Source of the DNA: Nymphaea colorata
Lineage: Eukaryota > Streptophyta > Magnoliopsida > Nymphaeales > Nymphaeaceae
DNA: 64,000 nt
Assembly (NCBI RefSeq): GCF_008831285.2
Contig: NC_045141.1
Coordinates: forward strand, 21,916,742-21,980,741
Direction of reading: 5' to 3'
Shown: positions 34,804-47,564 of the stretch, one piece after another
How the letters are laid out: every line of letters begins with the position of its first letter
Position numbering within the stretch: position 1 is the first letter of the stretch
Program-made: the position numbers and the translations under genes
Notes under the pieces: model-generated
Seen by the model: only the letters and a program-made list of their open reading frames with translations
The model's database searches: none
Told to the model about the DNA's origin: nothing

Positions 34804-37800
34804 CCTCAGCGGTGCGTCTGTGGTGTGAATTTTCTACCAGTTTCTTTGTGTGACTTGCCTTGATTTTGATGGAATGCTTGCTCAGTATGGAACCAAGTGA
34901 CGGGCATACTTTGAGAAACTTTGCAAGCGGACTTTTGAAGAACATTGGGTTAATCTGTGGATCGAAGGTTCATGTTCCTGTTCCGAAGCTGTAGTTGCAA
35001 TTATATGGCCGATCTGTTCCGAACCAAGATACATATGTACGGCTGCGTTGGGTTTTTCACTATCACAGAAAAATCCAAAAAATACGAGGAATTGTCCCCT
35101 CGTGGAATTGAGGCAAACCTGTAAATGGCAAAATTACATAAATGCTCTTACAAAAGATTAGAAAGCCCAAAAATAAGAGAAGGGTATTAAGTATAGATGA
35201 GGTTTTACACTCCAACACTTTTAAGTTGACAAGGGATCAGGCCCAAGGGAGTAGGTGTAGTTTATTGCCCTTTGGCAGTTAGGAAGCAGTCAGAGTTAAA
35301 ATTCTTAGGCACCACCTTAGAGTTTGATCCTATACTCCTAATAGAATAATAACTTCTTTCCTTCTTTTTTCTCTCCCTCTCCCTATTTTAGATCAGAAGG
35401 AACCTTCATAGGACGACGACACTTGATGGTAACTCTAGTAGAATAAACATAACCCGGTTACAGAAATTTGCTATAGAAACATATAGTTAGTAGACAGCTT
35501 TGGATAAGAAGAAAAAGCTCCTTTCATCTTAAAAAACGAATTGGTAGGGGGCTCTTTGAATGTCATATATTAGAACTTCATGATTTGGGTTGAGGCCACC
35601 TACTTTGGACAAAGCCCTATAACTTGCCATAAGTGCCTGTTTATTATACCCATCACTGTTTCTCCTCTCTTTTCAAACCAAATATTGAAAATGACATGGC
35701 ATCATAATTAGGTAGTCTCACTACAAGCCTAGAAATGCAGAAACCATAACGATCTGGACCGCGCAACCTTAGATATAACTTTCCACGAAGTAATGAAAAT
35801 TGCCAGTGTGAATATGTAGCTTGTGTGCATGCAGCTGCTTGTACATTAGTTCAGTTATCTCCCCTATCAATCTCTTAAAATCTGTTGCGGCCTTCCCCCC
35901 TTCTTCCCCCACAAGACTGCTTCCCAATAGCATGGTAGTTCAAAGGCGGAGATAGAAATATTTTGTTGCAGATCAAGCTATAATTTCAAATGCAAGGGAT
36001 TGGACATTGGCCCCTGCCAGTAACCCCTTGCCTCCACCAATGTGGTACTTGTTTCATCAAGTGCAGAGAGGACACTTCCTCACCTATGTTCACTGTTGTG
36101 CCGACTTAGCCTGGATCCGAGCCCATCTAGCGAACCTCACACCTCCGGACCTCATAGAGTATGGATAGGCTCACAGAGTTCAACAACTCTCTTACACAAA
36201 CTCTATGTTGTTTAATTAATATCAAGCATCCATTAGAAAAGGTAAAGTAAACCTTGTGTAAACCTGCAATTATAGATTATATTTTTCATTTCATAAATAT
36301 CCCTTTGGTATGATATCCCTATTCTGCATACGAATTTTGTTCGTATAGGCATTTTGCGCCCCGCTGTTTCCATAGCGGGCCACGGTTTCTGATACTCCAC
36401 CCAACAAAGCAACATGGCTAAGACAAATTATTTAAATTAAATTCATATATAAAAATTAATTCATGCTTGATCATCATTCATGATTCTTGTTTAAGTTCCA
36501 AACGTATATTTCTGGACATGCTCGTTAGTTAGATTCATCATGAGATAGAGCGACCTCAAAGTACGAAAAGATTTAGAACGCCGGGATGCCATGATCAAAT
36601 AGGTGGTTTGATCTAGGAATTCATATAAGAACAAGATACAAAAGAATAACATGTGTGTGCGTGTGTGCATATGAGACAATAAACGAGGATTCTGATATTG
36701 CGTACACGAAGGGATTACTTTGTATAAAACTAATGTGTTTCACGCATTAATTGTCGCACTTCGATTTTTTTATTTTGTTCTTGGTCAAATACATGATTGA
36801 CTTATATTCGATTGACGCATTTGGTCCCACCTTATTCTGAACATTGACAAATCTATCGTTCATATTTGACTATTAGGACAAATCAATCTTTTTATGTTAC
36901 TTTAGCCATAGTTATCAATTTGCTATAGTTACGGACTAAATAAAACGAGTTTAGGTTATCTAAGGATTATCAGTATAACTTGCTACCAATTCATTCATCG
37001 TTCATTTTTTAAAGCTCGGATTAGGTCACTACTGTGGAAGAAAATGTTTTTTTAGTTGTCAGATTTGTCCCTAAATATCAATTTGGAGCAATTAAAGTTG
37101 AAGTTAGGGATGAATTTGTTAATGGAAATATGGCAGTGATGAATGTCAATCGACTAAAGAAACGAAAAATGAAATTAACTAGAAAAAACCCTGCAGCAGT
37201 TCTGATTCATCGCTTCACTGGATATTTTTGATCCGTTTTTGCCCGGGTCAAATCAAGATGCTTAAGCGCAATGTATCTTTCGTAGGCTTTTGAGGGAACT
37301 TGCCCCACATACAGGGTACGCATTGACCGTTTCATGAAGTATTAGTACTTTCTTGCATTATGATCTGATGAGCATGCTTCAGTTTTTTTAGGCAAGGTCG
37401 AATACATTGATCGATCCAATTTACCATCTGGATGATGCACCATTTTGACATCCAACTTAAGATGGACGGCTGCAAAATTAGATAGTAAATCCAAAATGTC
37501 CTACCATATCCATCCATATTAAAACGGCAGTCTCATAAATAATTCCTAATTTTCAAGCATTCATTACAGTTATTTAATTTTCATCCATCATGATAGCAAC
37601 TTGCTCAAATAAATTTGGCTAATTGAAATAAAATTTTTATTTTCGGATTCCTCGGTTTGTAGATGTGTGTGATGTAGAATATGCGAAGTCAGTTTTTTAT
37701 TTTGATTATTAAATTGTTTTGCTTATTAAAGGGTATTTCTTTTGGCCCACAGATGGATTCTTTTTAATATAAATTTTAGTTTACCAAAAAAACCCTAATG

Positions 37801-38002
37801 ACGTGAAAAATTCTGCAAAGGGTAAAGCGTCAGTGAAGATTCACTAAGGCGACAGAAAACGTAAGTGAAAGTAGAGGCACCGGAAGGATTACTAACGAAA
37901 TTAACGTGCATGACATCAAGGAAGGCCTATTACTGACGTGTAAGACCCACCAACGAAGACCAACCATTACTGACAGGGAAACCGCATAAGACCATGCTAT
38001 GA
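34804..38002. other. Intergenic sequence, nothing recognised
   Basis: AT-rich DNA with several transposon-like scraps (for example about 35941-36040, containing a GGCGGAGATAG segment). None could be delimited. Open frames of 60-65 codons have no family features. Confidence 0.4.
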
Positions 38003-38016
38003 ACACACACACACAC

Positions 38017-38060
<44 letters not shown>
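38003..38060. repeat. Compound palindromic microsatellite (AC)n(AT)n(GT)n
   Basis: About seven AC units, seven AT units and fifteen GT units follow directly on one another. AC and GT are each other's complement, so the run can fold back on itself around the AT core. Confidence 0.9.
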
Positions 38061-38062
<2 letters not shown>

Positions 38063-40230
38063 CATGTGTTGTAAAAAAAAGGCCCTACTTGGAAAATACG
38101 TTGCCCTAAATCTGTAGACCTCTAGAAAGGACACACACACTCTTACCAGGCTGCCAATGTTTGCCTACGTCGCTGGATGTCGCCGGCTGTCGGCTATGGT
38201 AGCTGCCGCCTGCTATTGCAAAGGGGAAGCAGTAGGAGCGCAGTGGAAAGCCTAGCAGAAGGTCGACCATTAGACTGTTAACTATAGCGTTTAACATTTA
38301 AACATATTTCATATCTGACATGAAGGAAGAAACCATACTGAATGAAAGAGCCTACCAACTTCTAGAGAAATAGCCGATATAGGAGGACCATGGAATCGCT
38401 GTACCGCCCTTTCTATCACAAAAAAAGGTGAATCTCCAGTGTATTATTTGCTACGCGCACACTAATGAAATTCAAAATGAAGGCTTTGGCAGAAACAAGC
38501 ACTGGTTTTTGTTTTTTGCTTTTCTTTTTTTTTTTTAAATCCTTATTTTTGAGCTTCCCCTGCATCTCCATGATAGACTGCCAACATTTTAATAATTTTC
38601 TCAATAACCCATGTTTAACTTGAGCCTTTACCTGAATATACACATGAAAATACTGTTTCCTGGCTGCTATAATTCTTATCATCAGTTATAACTATCGAGA
38701 CCCACTATAGAGGCAGAACCCATAGTATTTCAGCTAGATTGCGAAAAACAGGCAGCACTATATAATTTACCTTCTGCTTGAGGCACAAAAAATGGCTTAC
38801 CCCCAACAATGTACTTGTTTGAAGTACTAACTGGACCCTGGCTACAGCAATTTGTGTGAAAAGTAAAATCTGTCAACAAAAGCCATGAGAATGTCATTTG
38901 AAGGAATCAGGTATTGGAAGAACAATTCCAAGTTTGGGCTTGAAAGAAAAACCAGGAGAATAACCTCACATTACTGCATCAATAGGTAAAACAAAAATGT
39001 TAATACAAGTAGGAGACCAGCTGCTTGTTCATTCTGAAAAAATTTCTATTGTCAAAAGTCCAAAATGCAAAGAACGAAGCTTACTCTTTTTCCTGTGCCT
39101 TCACACTTTTTAACTAGATTGCTGAAGAATGGTAGTAGTGATTGTCAGCGACAATGAGGAACATAATGGACGAAAAAACATGAAACTGTATGGGGGCTCT
39201 TACAGGCTTTGTTGCACGCAAGAAGTTGCTACATTAGAAGACATGTTTGTGAAGCTATTGTATGACAAGTCTCTGCATGGTAATGCCACTATGAATGTGA
39301 AAATCACCTAGGCATAAATGCAAGTCACCTCATCTAAGCCCTTTACACTTGGGGCCTGCAAACTGAGATAACTTGAAGCAGGAATGACAGTGAAGTTAAA
39401 TGTTTCAATGCAACACGATTTCCATTACCTAGTGTAAATAATTAAGTTTTTTTAGTACAAGAAAATTAATTGCAGATCCTTGAGCCCCCAATGGCAGCTA
39501 GTGAAATTAATCTGCAGATTCAATATGAAGGGTGTACTACTTATATATAACTTCAGATATGGCACTCTCCCGTGTTTATGACGTTATGTGTGTGCACATG
39601 AATACTTATTTTGACAAGCAAGTTCGAGTGGATATCCTGAGAAGAGGAATTACTTTCATTTTCAAGTGCATGCAAATGCATTTCAAGGAAAATAATCACC
39701 ATTCAATTGATTATTGTGATTGAAACTCAAAACAAAGGACCATTCAATGTTTATATAAGTCTACCCAACCAACTCCTTGTAGACATAATGCATGGCAGTA
39801 CAACCTGCCCATGAATGAGAATCAGAACAAGTAAACTATAAACCTAGCAGTGGACAGAAAATTACAAAAGAAATGAAGCTGTAGAGGAAATAACACTTTC
39901 ATCATCAACACTAGAACATTTGACTCTGGAAGGATAAAGCACATTTATTAAGGAGAAACATACCCTTAAGTGTATCTTTTCTTGTCAATTCTGCATACTG
40001 CATGGGGCCAGCAAGGTTGTTGTTTGTCAAAACCCTACACCAAAAGTATACTTGTAACATCCTTTACAGGATAACTGCTAGCCGTAATCTAAAAACATAC
40101 ACCCTCACAAGAACCTTTAACTTTGTCACTTCTCCTAAAGGTTTAGGCACCTTACCTGTCAGGTTCTTAAAGCTTAGGTTGCAGCAAGAAAAAAGAAAAC
40201 ATAAGCAGTTACTTGATAAACACCCATTGC
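38061..40230. other. Intergenic sequence, nothing recognised
   Basis: AT-rich DNA. Short open frames (38106-38297, 38416-38682, 39129-39311, 39532-39723) show no domain. No splice-linked gene could be assembled. Confidence 0.4.
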
Positions 40231-40520
40231 CCTTAGAGGGGATAATCCAACAAGCATTTTTCAGTTCAATGTTTGCATATTAGTTACTAACTTACAATAC
40301 TTTTAAGCTTTAGACCAACACATTCAGCCTTGGAGGGGTAATCCAACGAGCATTTTTCAGTTCAATGTTTACCTATTAGTTACGAACTTACAGTACTTTC
40401 AAGCTTTTGACCAACACATTCAGCCTTAGAGGGGATAATCCAACGGGCATTTTTCAGCTCAATGTTTACATATTAGTTACTAACTTACAGTACTTTTAAG
40501 CTTTCGACCAACACATTCAG
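40231..40520. repeat. Tandem repeat, three copies of 96-97 bp
   Basis: Copies start at 40231, 40328 and 40424, each with CCTTAGAGGGGATAATCCAAC (the second slightly altered), CATTTTTCAGTTCAATGTTT and ACCAACACATTCAG. Copies two and three are the most alike. Confidence 0.88.
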
Positions 40521-42222
40521 GAACTTGACCAGATGGCGTACAGTCCAGCAATACCTTTATCACAAGATTATAGTTCATAACATCCATCCTACGCATTGAG
40601 AAACACAAAGTCAGAGGAAAACAATGTAGCATCAGCAGAAAGTTCAGAAATACATTCTTTTTTACCCATTAATAACTAAAGCAACAGATCTTACTGTAAG
40701 AACGTACATGAGCTCTTATACATTTGTATATCTTGTCGCACATAACTATTTCTATACAGCTGTGTTCATAACTTCATGTAGATATACAGTGATCAGTATT
40801 TGTATGATTTGCATATATGGATATTTCTTGGCATAGGTTTTCACGCAATTTTTTATTTCTTTTTTCCTGTCCTCCTCTTCCTACTTCTCTGCTCCTGCAG
40901 ATGCTGCTGTGAGCTTCTTCTTTTCTTTCTTCACTTGCAGCAATTGCAGCTTCTCTTTTTCTTTTTTTCTTTTACTCCCACGTACTCTCTCTGCTCTCTA
41001 CCTCACTTCCTTCTGTCTCCTGATCTCCCTCTGACTTGCTCAGCCTCTCAATCTCCCTCTGCCTCGTTCTGTCAGTGAGCCCCCCATCTCTCATCTCTCG
41101 CTGTTTTTATTTTGGAAGAGACATGAGAGGTGGTGAGTGGGGTTGAGTTGATCTTGACCTTTGGGTCAAACCCAACTCCCCTCCCTCATCTCCATCATGT
41201 GTATAGATGTTAGAAATATACATAAACATATATTATTATTCTTTTCCAATAATACCTTTTTGCTATATGCACACGCACGCACACATATACACTCTACAAT
41301 CTTCCAACTCATTCCTAACCCTAAAATTTGATATTTTCAATGGAAATTCAGAGTTTACCACCACATATACATATACATATTCCTGAAAAGTCATGCTTGC
41401 TTTACGTTTAGTGTTCAATCCTTCCTGCTGTTGTCCCCAAATTAAGAAGTAAATTGCGGATCCTAATCTGTAGATATGGATTTTCGCACACCATGTAGTC
41501 CAATAATTTCATTTATATACACATCAATAAGGCAAATCAAGAGAATGACCGATTGCTATCCATAGAAAATGGGATGGCTTGATGAGTTGAATACAATAAT
41601 CACCTGAATAGCATTATCTTGCCTACGGGTGAGAGGTAATACTATCACAAAATCCATGGCACTGTCGTCCATTTTCACAATGAAATAAACATTCCTTTTA
41701 ATAAACCACCAAGTCACTGATTTATTCTCTGACAGATTAAACATTTGACAACATATTTGGTGACTTCTCGTTTAATTGTGAGCCCACAAAAGTTTTATCT
41801 TGAAACATCTTAGTATTGACAGGATCTAGGAAACTTCAATTGATAGACCCTTTGAAGAATTGTCTTTTCACAAAGAATGTTATGATGTTCACCAAGTTTT
41901 CAACTAGTGCAAAGAATTTTACTAGAAAATATCAAAAGATATTAGTTTAGAAAGGCAGAAATAACTGTCAAAATCCCTTAAAAAAATGAAGAATTATGAG
42001 TTAGCAATCTCACTAGCAAAATTTTTGAAAATTAAAGACTGTTTTAAGCCTTTGAAATTTTTAAGATTTTTCTCGTGAAATGCCTAAGCATATAGAACTT
42101 GTGAAAGTTGTGAACTATGTAAATTAAAAACAATTCCAAAGTACATTGTAAAACTAAAAAACATTTATCAAGATTAAAGTCTGCCGTGAACGTCCATATT
42201 CGTCTATCTTCAAGGGCTTGTC
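40521..42222. other. Intergenic sequence before the retroelement
   Basis: A pyrimidine-rich stretch lies at about 40850-41090. Nothing resembling a copia LTR, a tRNA-Met-type primer-binding site (TGGTATCAGAGC) or a target duplication was found immediately upstream of the gag start at 42223. Confidence 0.45.
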
Positions 42223-43581
42223 ATGACTGCAAATCTACAACATGGCCCTGGAAATCAGCCAGCTGAGGCTGGGGTAGAGTACAAAGTATTCTCAAATCCT
42301 TTTTCTTTTGGATCTACTATCAAACTCGATGGATCTAATTATGATGTTTGGGCTAGAACTTTCATGTTATCAGTTGTTGGACATGGAAAGAAATATATAT
42401 TAGAAGAAGATGAACCAACAGAAAAAGTTGGCAAGTATGCACGGTGGGAGGAAGAAAACAGTATAATTAGTGTGTGGCTTATGAATAGCACTCAACCTCA
42501 TATTGCTGCTGGTCTTTGCTATTATAACACAGCTAAAGATATGTGGAATTCGCTTCGACAGACATACTCTCAAGACAAGAACATCAGCAAAATTCTTCAG
42601 GTTCAGCAAGAACTATTACAAATGCAACAAGGTGACATGGATTTAACTGAATATTTTACCAAATTGAAGTTTAATTATGAAAAGATGAACTCTTTAAAGT
42701 CTCCTTGCAAGCATTGTCTCAAATCTCACATGGAGCAAATGATAGTTGTTAAATTTCTTGCTGGACTATCATCAGATTATTCTGCAGCCAAGGCACAAAT
42801 GCTTACAGGGTCTGATTTTCCGGATCTTGAGGAGGCCTTCAACAGGGTAAATAGACTGGCGGTTACCCTTCCTCCCTCTACAAATAATTCACAGCCTTCT
42901 GCACTTGCCTCATTTAGAAGAGGCCGAAGTGTACAATACCCTTCTCGTGGTAGAGGAAGAGGTCGTGGCCTAGGAGGGCGTGGGAGACTCCAATGCACGT
43001 ATTGCAGTCGTCTTGGTCACCTAGAGGATAAGTGCTGGAACAAAGTGGGTAAACCGAACAATTCTTTGTCCACGACTATGACATCCTCCTCCATACCAGC
43101 TTCAAACTCACAGTCCATTAGTATGGATCCCAAGGTGAATCCCACTGCTGCTTCGGTAGATGCCACGTCTCTCAAGTTAACTCCGGTCGAACTTGAATTA
43201 ATTATGGTGCATCGATCAAATGTTGCACCGTCCACCTCATCGGCTTCTACTGCTATCACAGATTCAGCATTTTCTGCAGGTAGAACTCCCTCTAATGGTT
43301 GTTGGATAATTGACTTTGTAGCGTCTAGACATTTTTGTGGAGATGCTAGTATTCCGAACTTGCAGAAATTTTATCCCTCCCAATATGTAAGATTAGCTGA
43401 TGGAAGACTATCTTCGGTGGAAGGTCATGGAGATGTCCGCCTATCTCCATCTTTACATGTTCATGAAGTGCTTTATACTCCTGAATTCCCAAAGAACCCG
43501 TTATCTGTAAGCAAAATTACTAAAGAGATGAATTGTCGAGTTATTTTTTACACTGGCACTTGTGTATTTCAGGACTTATAG
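42223..43581 (+). pseudogene. copia gag-protease piece ending at a premature stop
   Basis: 452 codons. The gag region (UBN2-type, about 30-230) contains LDGSNYDVWARTFML near the start. An Arg/Gly-rich stretch precedes a CCHC zinc knuckle with C258, C261, H266 and C271. The aspartic protease site is at D364 in WIIDFVASRHF. The family pattern there is D-S/T-G-A-S, so the residues after the catalytic Asp are altered. The frame then ends at TAG 43579-43581, although the downstream sequence continues in the same frame with integrase homology. The stop is therefore a single nonsense change rather than a frameshift. Confidence 0.85.
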
Positions 43582-44097
43582 ACTGAGAGGAAGATTGGTG
43601 GAGGCCATGAGAGATATGGAATCTACTTCATGGATACATTCATTAAAGAGGCGTCCATTTTGGTTGATTCATCTTCAAGTGCATTCCAATGGCATCTCAG
43701 ACTTGGCCATCCGTCATTTCATAAACTTCGGCAGTTATGTCCTCAGATTTCTTCTTCAACCTCCATTGAGTGTGAAGCTTGTCAATTAGGCAAGCATAGT
43801 CGTACATCTTTTCCATCGAGTCAAAGTCAATCCAGCCAAAGTCTATTTGATTTAGTTCATGTTGATGTATGGGGGCCTAGTCGGGTTCCGAGTCGGTTGT
43901 GGTCCCGTTATTATTTTTCCATTGTTGATGTTTTTTCTCGAGTTTTTTGGGTGTTCTTGATGAAAGAAAGATCTAAAGCATCTTGTATCTTGAAATCTTT
44001 CATCTTGGAAATAAAAGCTCAATTTAACACTTGTGTTAAGGTTGTTCGCACTGACAATGCTCTTGAGTTTAAATCTACTTCCCTACTTGAATTCCAC
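42223..44097 (+). mobile_element. Truncated Ty1/copia retrotransposon (gag-protease-integrase fragment)
   Basis: An internal coding fragment runs in the order gag, zinc knuckle, protease, GAG-pre-integrase and integrase core, the Ty1/copia order. Reverse transcriptase and RNase H are absent, because the integrase is cut off where satellite sequence begins at about 44097. No LTRs were found. An in-frame stop splits the polyprotein. The element is dead, and its coding strand has the same orientation as the labelled strand of the satellite. Confidence 0.88.
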
Positions 44098-44114
44098 AAC
44101 TGGCAATTTTACTG
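43582..44114 (+). pseudogene. copia GAG-pre-integrase and partial integrase core
   Basis: This piece continues the upstream frame after the stop. The pre-integrase zinc-binding motif is HLRLGHPSFHKL followed by CEACQLGKH. The integrase core begins with DVWGP (first catalytic Asp) and RTDNALEF (second Asp). The glutamate of the D-D-E triad is missing because the frame runs into satellite DNA and stops at 44112-44114. The final residues are encoded by satellite sequence. Confidence 0.82.
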
Positions 44115-44768
44115 ACGCATCAAGTTGGCCATGCAATCGTAGTGTCAAACTCTACTTGACAATTTTAACATAATGGACGGAATGTTGCTTCATCAAAATC
44201 CTTCTGCATATCTCAAGGTCTAATAGTACAGTTTTCCCTCATGTTGTAAAGGGTTTATCGCATCTTTTGACCTCACAATGAGATGATCATCACACATAAA
44301 CTCTCAAAACTGACCACTATGTCGATGCATCAAGTTGGTCATGCATTTGTTGTGTCAATCGGTCAGTCATTTATTTCAATTTCATCAATTTGAAATTCTT
44401 AACTTGATGGAGGGTACGTTGCTTCATCAAGATCCTTCAGCAGTTCCCAGGTCTAGCGGGACTGTTTCCCCTCTTGTTGTAGAGGGTTCATCGCAACTTT
44501 TGCGCACATAATGAGATGGTCACACATAAACTCCTAAAACAGATAATTATACCGATGCATCAAGTTGGCCATGCATTGGCATTTTTAAACTTTAATTGAC
44601 AATTTTAACTTGATGGAGGCGACGTTCTTGATCAAAATCCTTTTTGTGATCATAGCTCCGACGGGACTGTTTCCCCTTTGGTTGTAAAGGGTTCATCGCA
44701 TCTTTCGCGCTCACAATTAAACGATCATACATAACCTCTAAAAGTTGAACATTATACCGATGCATCAA
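44098..44768. repeat. Left edge of the satellite, diverged monomers
   Basis: Landmark boxes at about 44129, 44334 and 44564 define partial or diverged monomers of the triplet and D types ahead of the first E-type monomer. They differ from the core copies at many positions. The first monomer opens within the former integrase reading frame. Confidence 0.8.
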
Positions 44769-47564
44769 GTTGGCTATGCATTGGTTGTGTCATTCAGTCA
44801 GTCATTTATTTCTATTTCATCCAATTGAAATTTTTAACTTGAAGGAGGGTACCTTGCTTCATCAAGATCCTTCAGAAGTTCCGAGGTCTCACGGGACTGT
44901 TTCCACTCTTGTTGTAGAGGGTTCATCGCATCTTTTGTGATCATAATGAGATCATCACAAAAAAAATCTTAAAATTGACCGTTGCAAAAATGCATCAGGT
45001 TGGCCACGCATTGGTTATGTCTATCAGTCTGCTATTCATTTCAATTGCATCTAATTAACATTTTAAACTTGACGGATTGGGCATTGTATCATCAAGATCC
45101 ATGAGCAATTTTAAAGTCTCGCAGGACTGTTTTCCCTTTTCTTGTGCAAGCGTCATCGCATCTTTTCCGCTCATAATAAGATGATCACACATAACCTCCA
45201 AAAGCTGCCAATTATACCGACCCATCAAGTTGGCCATGCATTGGTTGTATCAATCTCTAATTGAAATTTTTAACTTGATGGAGGGTACGTTGTTTCATCA
45301 AGATCCTTCAGCAGTTCCCAGGTCTCACGGGACTGTTTCCCCTCTTATTGTAGAGGGTTCGTCGCATTTTTTTTTATCATAATGAGATCATCACACATAA
45401 ACTCCAAAAACTGACCATTACACCAATGCGTCAGGTTGGCCATGCATTCGTTATGTCTATCAATCAGCTATTCATTTCAATTGCATCTAATTAACATTTT
45501 TAACTTGATAGAGAGGACGTTGTTTCATCAAGATCATTGATCAATTCCCAGGTCTCGCGTGACTGTTTTCCCTTTTGTTGTGTAGGGCTCATCGCATCTT
45601 TTCGATCATAATAAGATGATCACACATAACCTCCTAAAACTGCCAATTATACCGACGCAACAAGTTGGCCATGCATTGGTTGTATCAATCTCCAATTGAC
45701 ATTTTAAACGGTTTATCGCATCTTTTGAGCTCACAATGAGACGATCATCACACATAAACTCTTAAAACTGACCACTATACCGATGCATCAAGTTGGTCAT
45801 GCATTTGTTGTGTCAATCGGTCAGTCATTTGTTTCAATTTCATCCAGTTGAAATTTTTAACTTGATGGAGGGTACGTTGCATCATCAACATCCTTCAGCA
45901 GTTCCCAGGTCTCACGGGACTGTTTCCCCTCTTATTGTAGGGGGTTCGTCGCATTTTTTTCGATCATAATGAGATCATCACACATAAACTCTAAAAACTG
46001 ACCATTACACCAATACATCAGGTTGGTCATGCATTCGTTATGTCTATCAACCAGCTATTCATTTCAATAGCATCTAATTAACATTTTTAACTTGATAGAG
46101 AGGACGTTGTTTCATCAAGATCATTGATCAATTCCCAGGTCTCGCGGGACTGTTTTCCCTTTTCTTGTGCAGGGCTTATCGCATCTCTTCCGCTCATAAT
46201 AAGATGATCACACATAACCTCCTAAAACTGCCAATTATACCGACGCATCAAGTTGGCCATGCATTGGTTGTATCAATCTCCAATTGACATTTTTAATTTG
46301 ACGGAGGGGACGTTGTTTCATCAAGATCCTTTTGGTGATCTTAGGTCTGACGGGAATATTTCCCCTTTCGTTGTAAAGGGTTTATCGCATCTTTTGAGCT
46401 CACAATGAGACGATCATCACACATAAACTCTTAAAACTGACCACTATATTGATGCATCAAGTTGGTCATGCATTTGTTGTGTCAATCGGTCAGTCATTTG
46501 TTTCAATTTCATCCATTTGAAATTTTTAACTTGATGGAGGGTACGTTGCTTCATCAACATCCTTCAGCAGTTCTCAGGTCTCACGGGACTGTTTCCCCTC
46601 TTGTTGTAGAGGGTTCATCGCATTTTTTTCGATCATAATGAGATCATCCCACATAAACTCCAAAAACTGAACATTACACCAATGCATCAGGTTGGCCATG
46701 CATTCGTTATGTCTATCAATCAGCTATTCATTTCAATTGCATCTAAATAACATTTTTAACTTGATAGAGAAGACGTTGTTTCATCAAGATCCTTGATCAA
46801 TTCCCAGGTCTCACGGGACTGTTTTCCCTTTTCTTGTGCAGGGCTTATCGCATCTTTTCCGCTCATAATAAGATGATCACACATAACCTCCTAAAACTGC
46901 CAATTATACCGACGCATCAAGTTGGCCATGCATTGGTTGTATCAATCTCCAATTGACATTTTTAATTTGATGGAGGGGACGTTGTTTCATCAAGATCCTT
47001 TTGGTGATCTTAGGTCTGACGGGACTATTTCCCCTTTCGTTGTAAAGGGTTTATCGCATCTTTTGAGCTCACAATGAGACGATCATCACACATAAACTCT
47101 TAAAAATGACCACTATACCGATGCATCAAGTTGGTCATGCATTTGTTGTGTCAATCGGTCAGTCATTTGTTTCAATTTCATCCATTTGAAATTTTTAACT
47201 TGATGGAGGGTACGTTGCTTCATCAACATCCTTCAGCAGTTCCCAGGTCTCACGGGACTGTTTCCCCTCTTGTTGTAGAGGGTTCATCGCAACTTTTGAG
47301 CACATAATGAGATGGTCACACATAAACTCTTAAAACTGACAATTATACCGATGCATCAAGTTGGCCATGCATTGGCATTGTCAAACTCTAATTGACAATT
47401 TTAACTTGATGGAGGGGACGTTCTTCATCAAGATCCTTTTTGTGATCATAGCTCCGACGGGACTGTGTCCCCTTTGGTTGTAAAGGGTTCATCGCATCTT
47501 TCGCGCTCACAATGAAACGATCATACATAACCTCTAAAAGTTGACCATTATAACGATGCACCAA
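44769..47564. repeat. Satellite unit, 13-mer (2796 bp)
   Basis: The unit is measured from one E-type landmark (GTTGG of the box) to the next. The order is E, F, G, then three triplet modules, then D. The first triplet has a shortened middle monomer (128 bases, landmarks 45664 to 45792). This is the only unit seen with three triplets. Confidence 0.8.

Noticed and set aside
37830-38100. CACTA or Mutator-like element suggested by CACTAAGG and TTACTGACG motifs.
   Set aside because: No inverted ends or target duplication could be found.
41500-42222. A 5' LTR and primer-binding site for the copia fragment.
   Set aside because: No TG...CA-bounded LTR, no TGGTATCAGAGC-like site and no duplicate of the region downstream.
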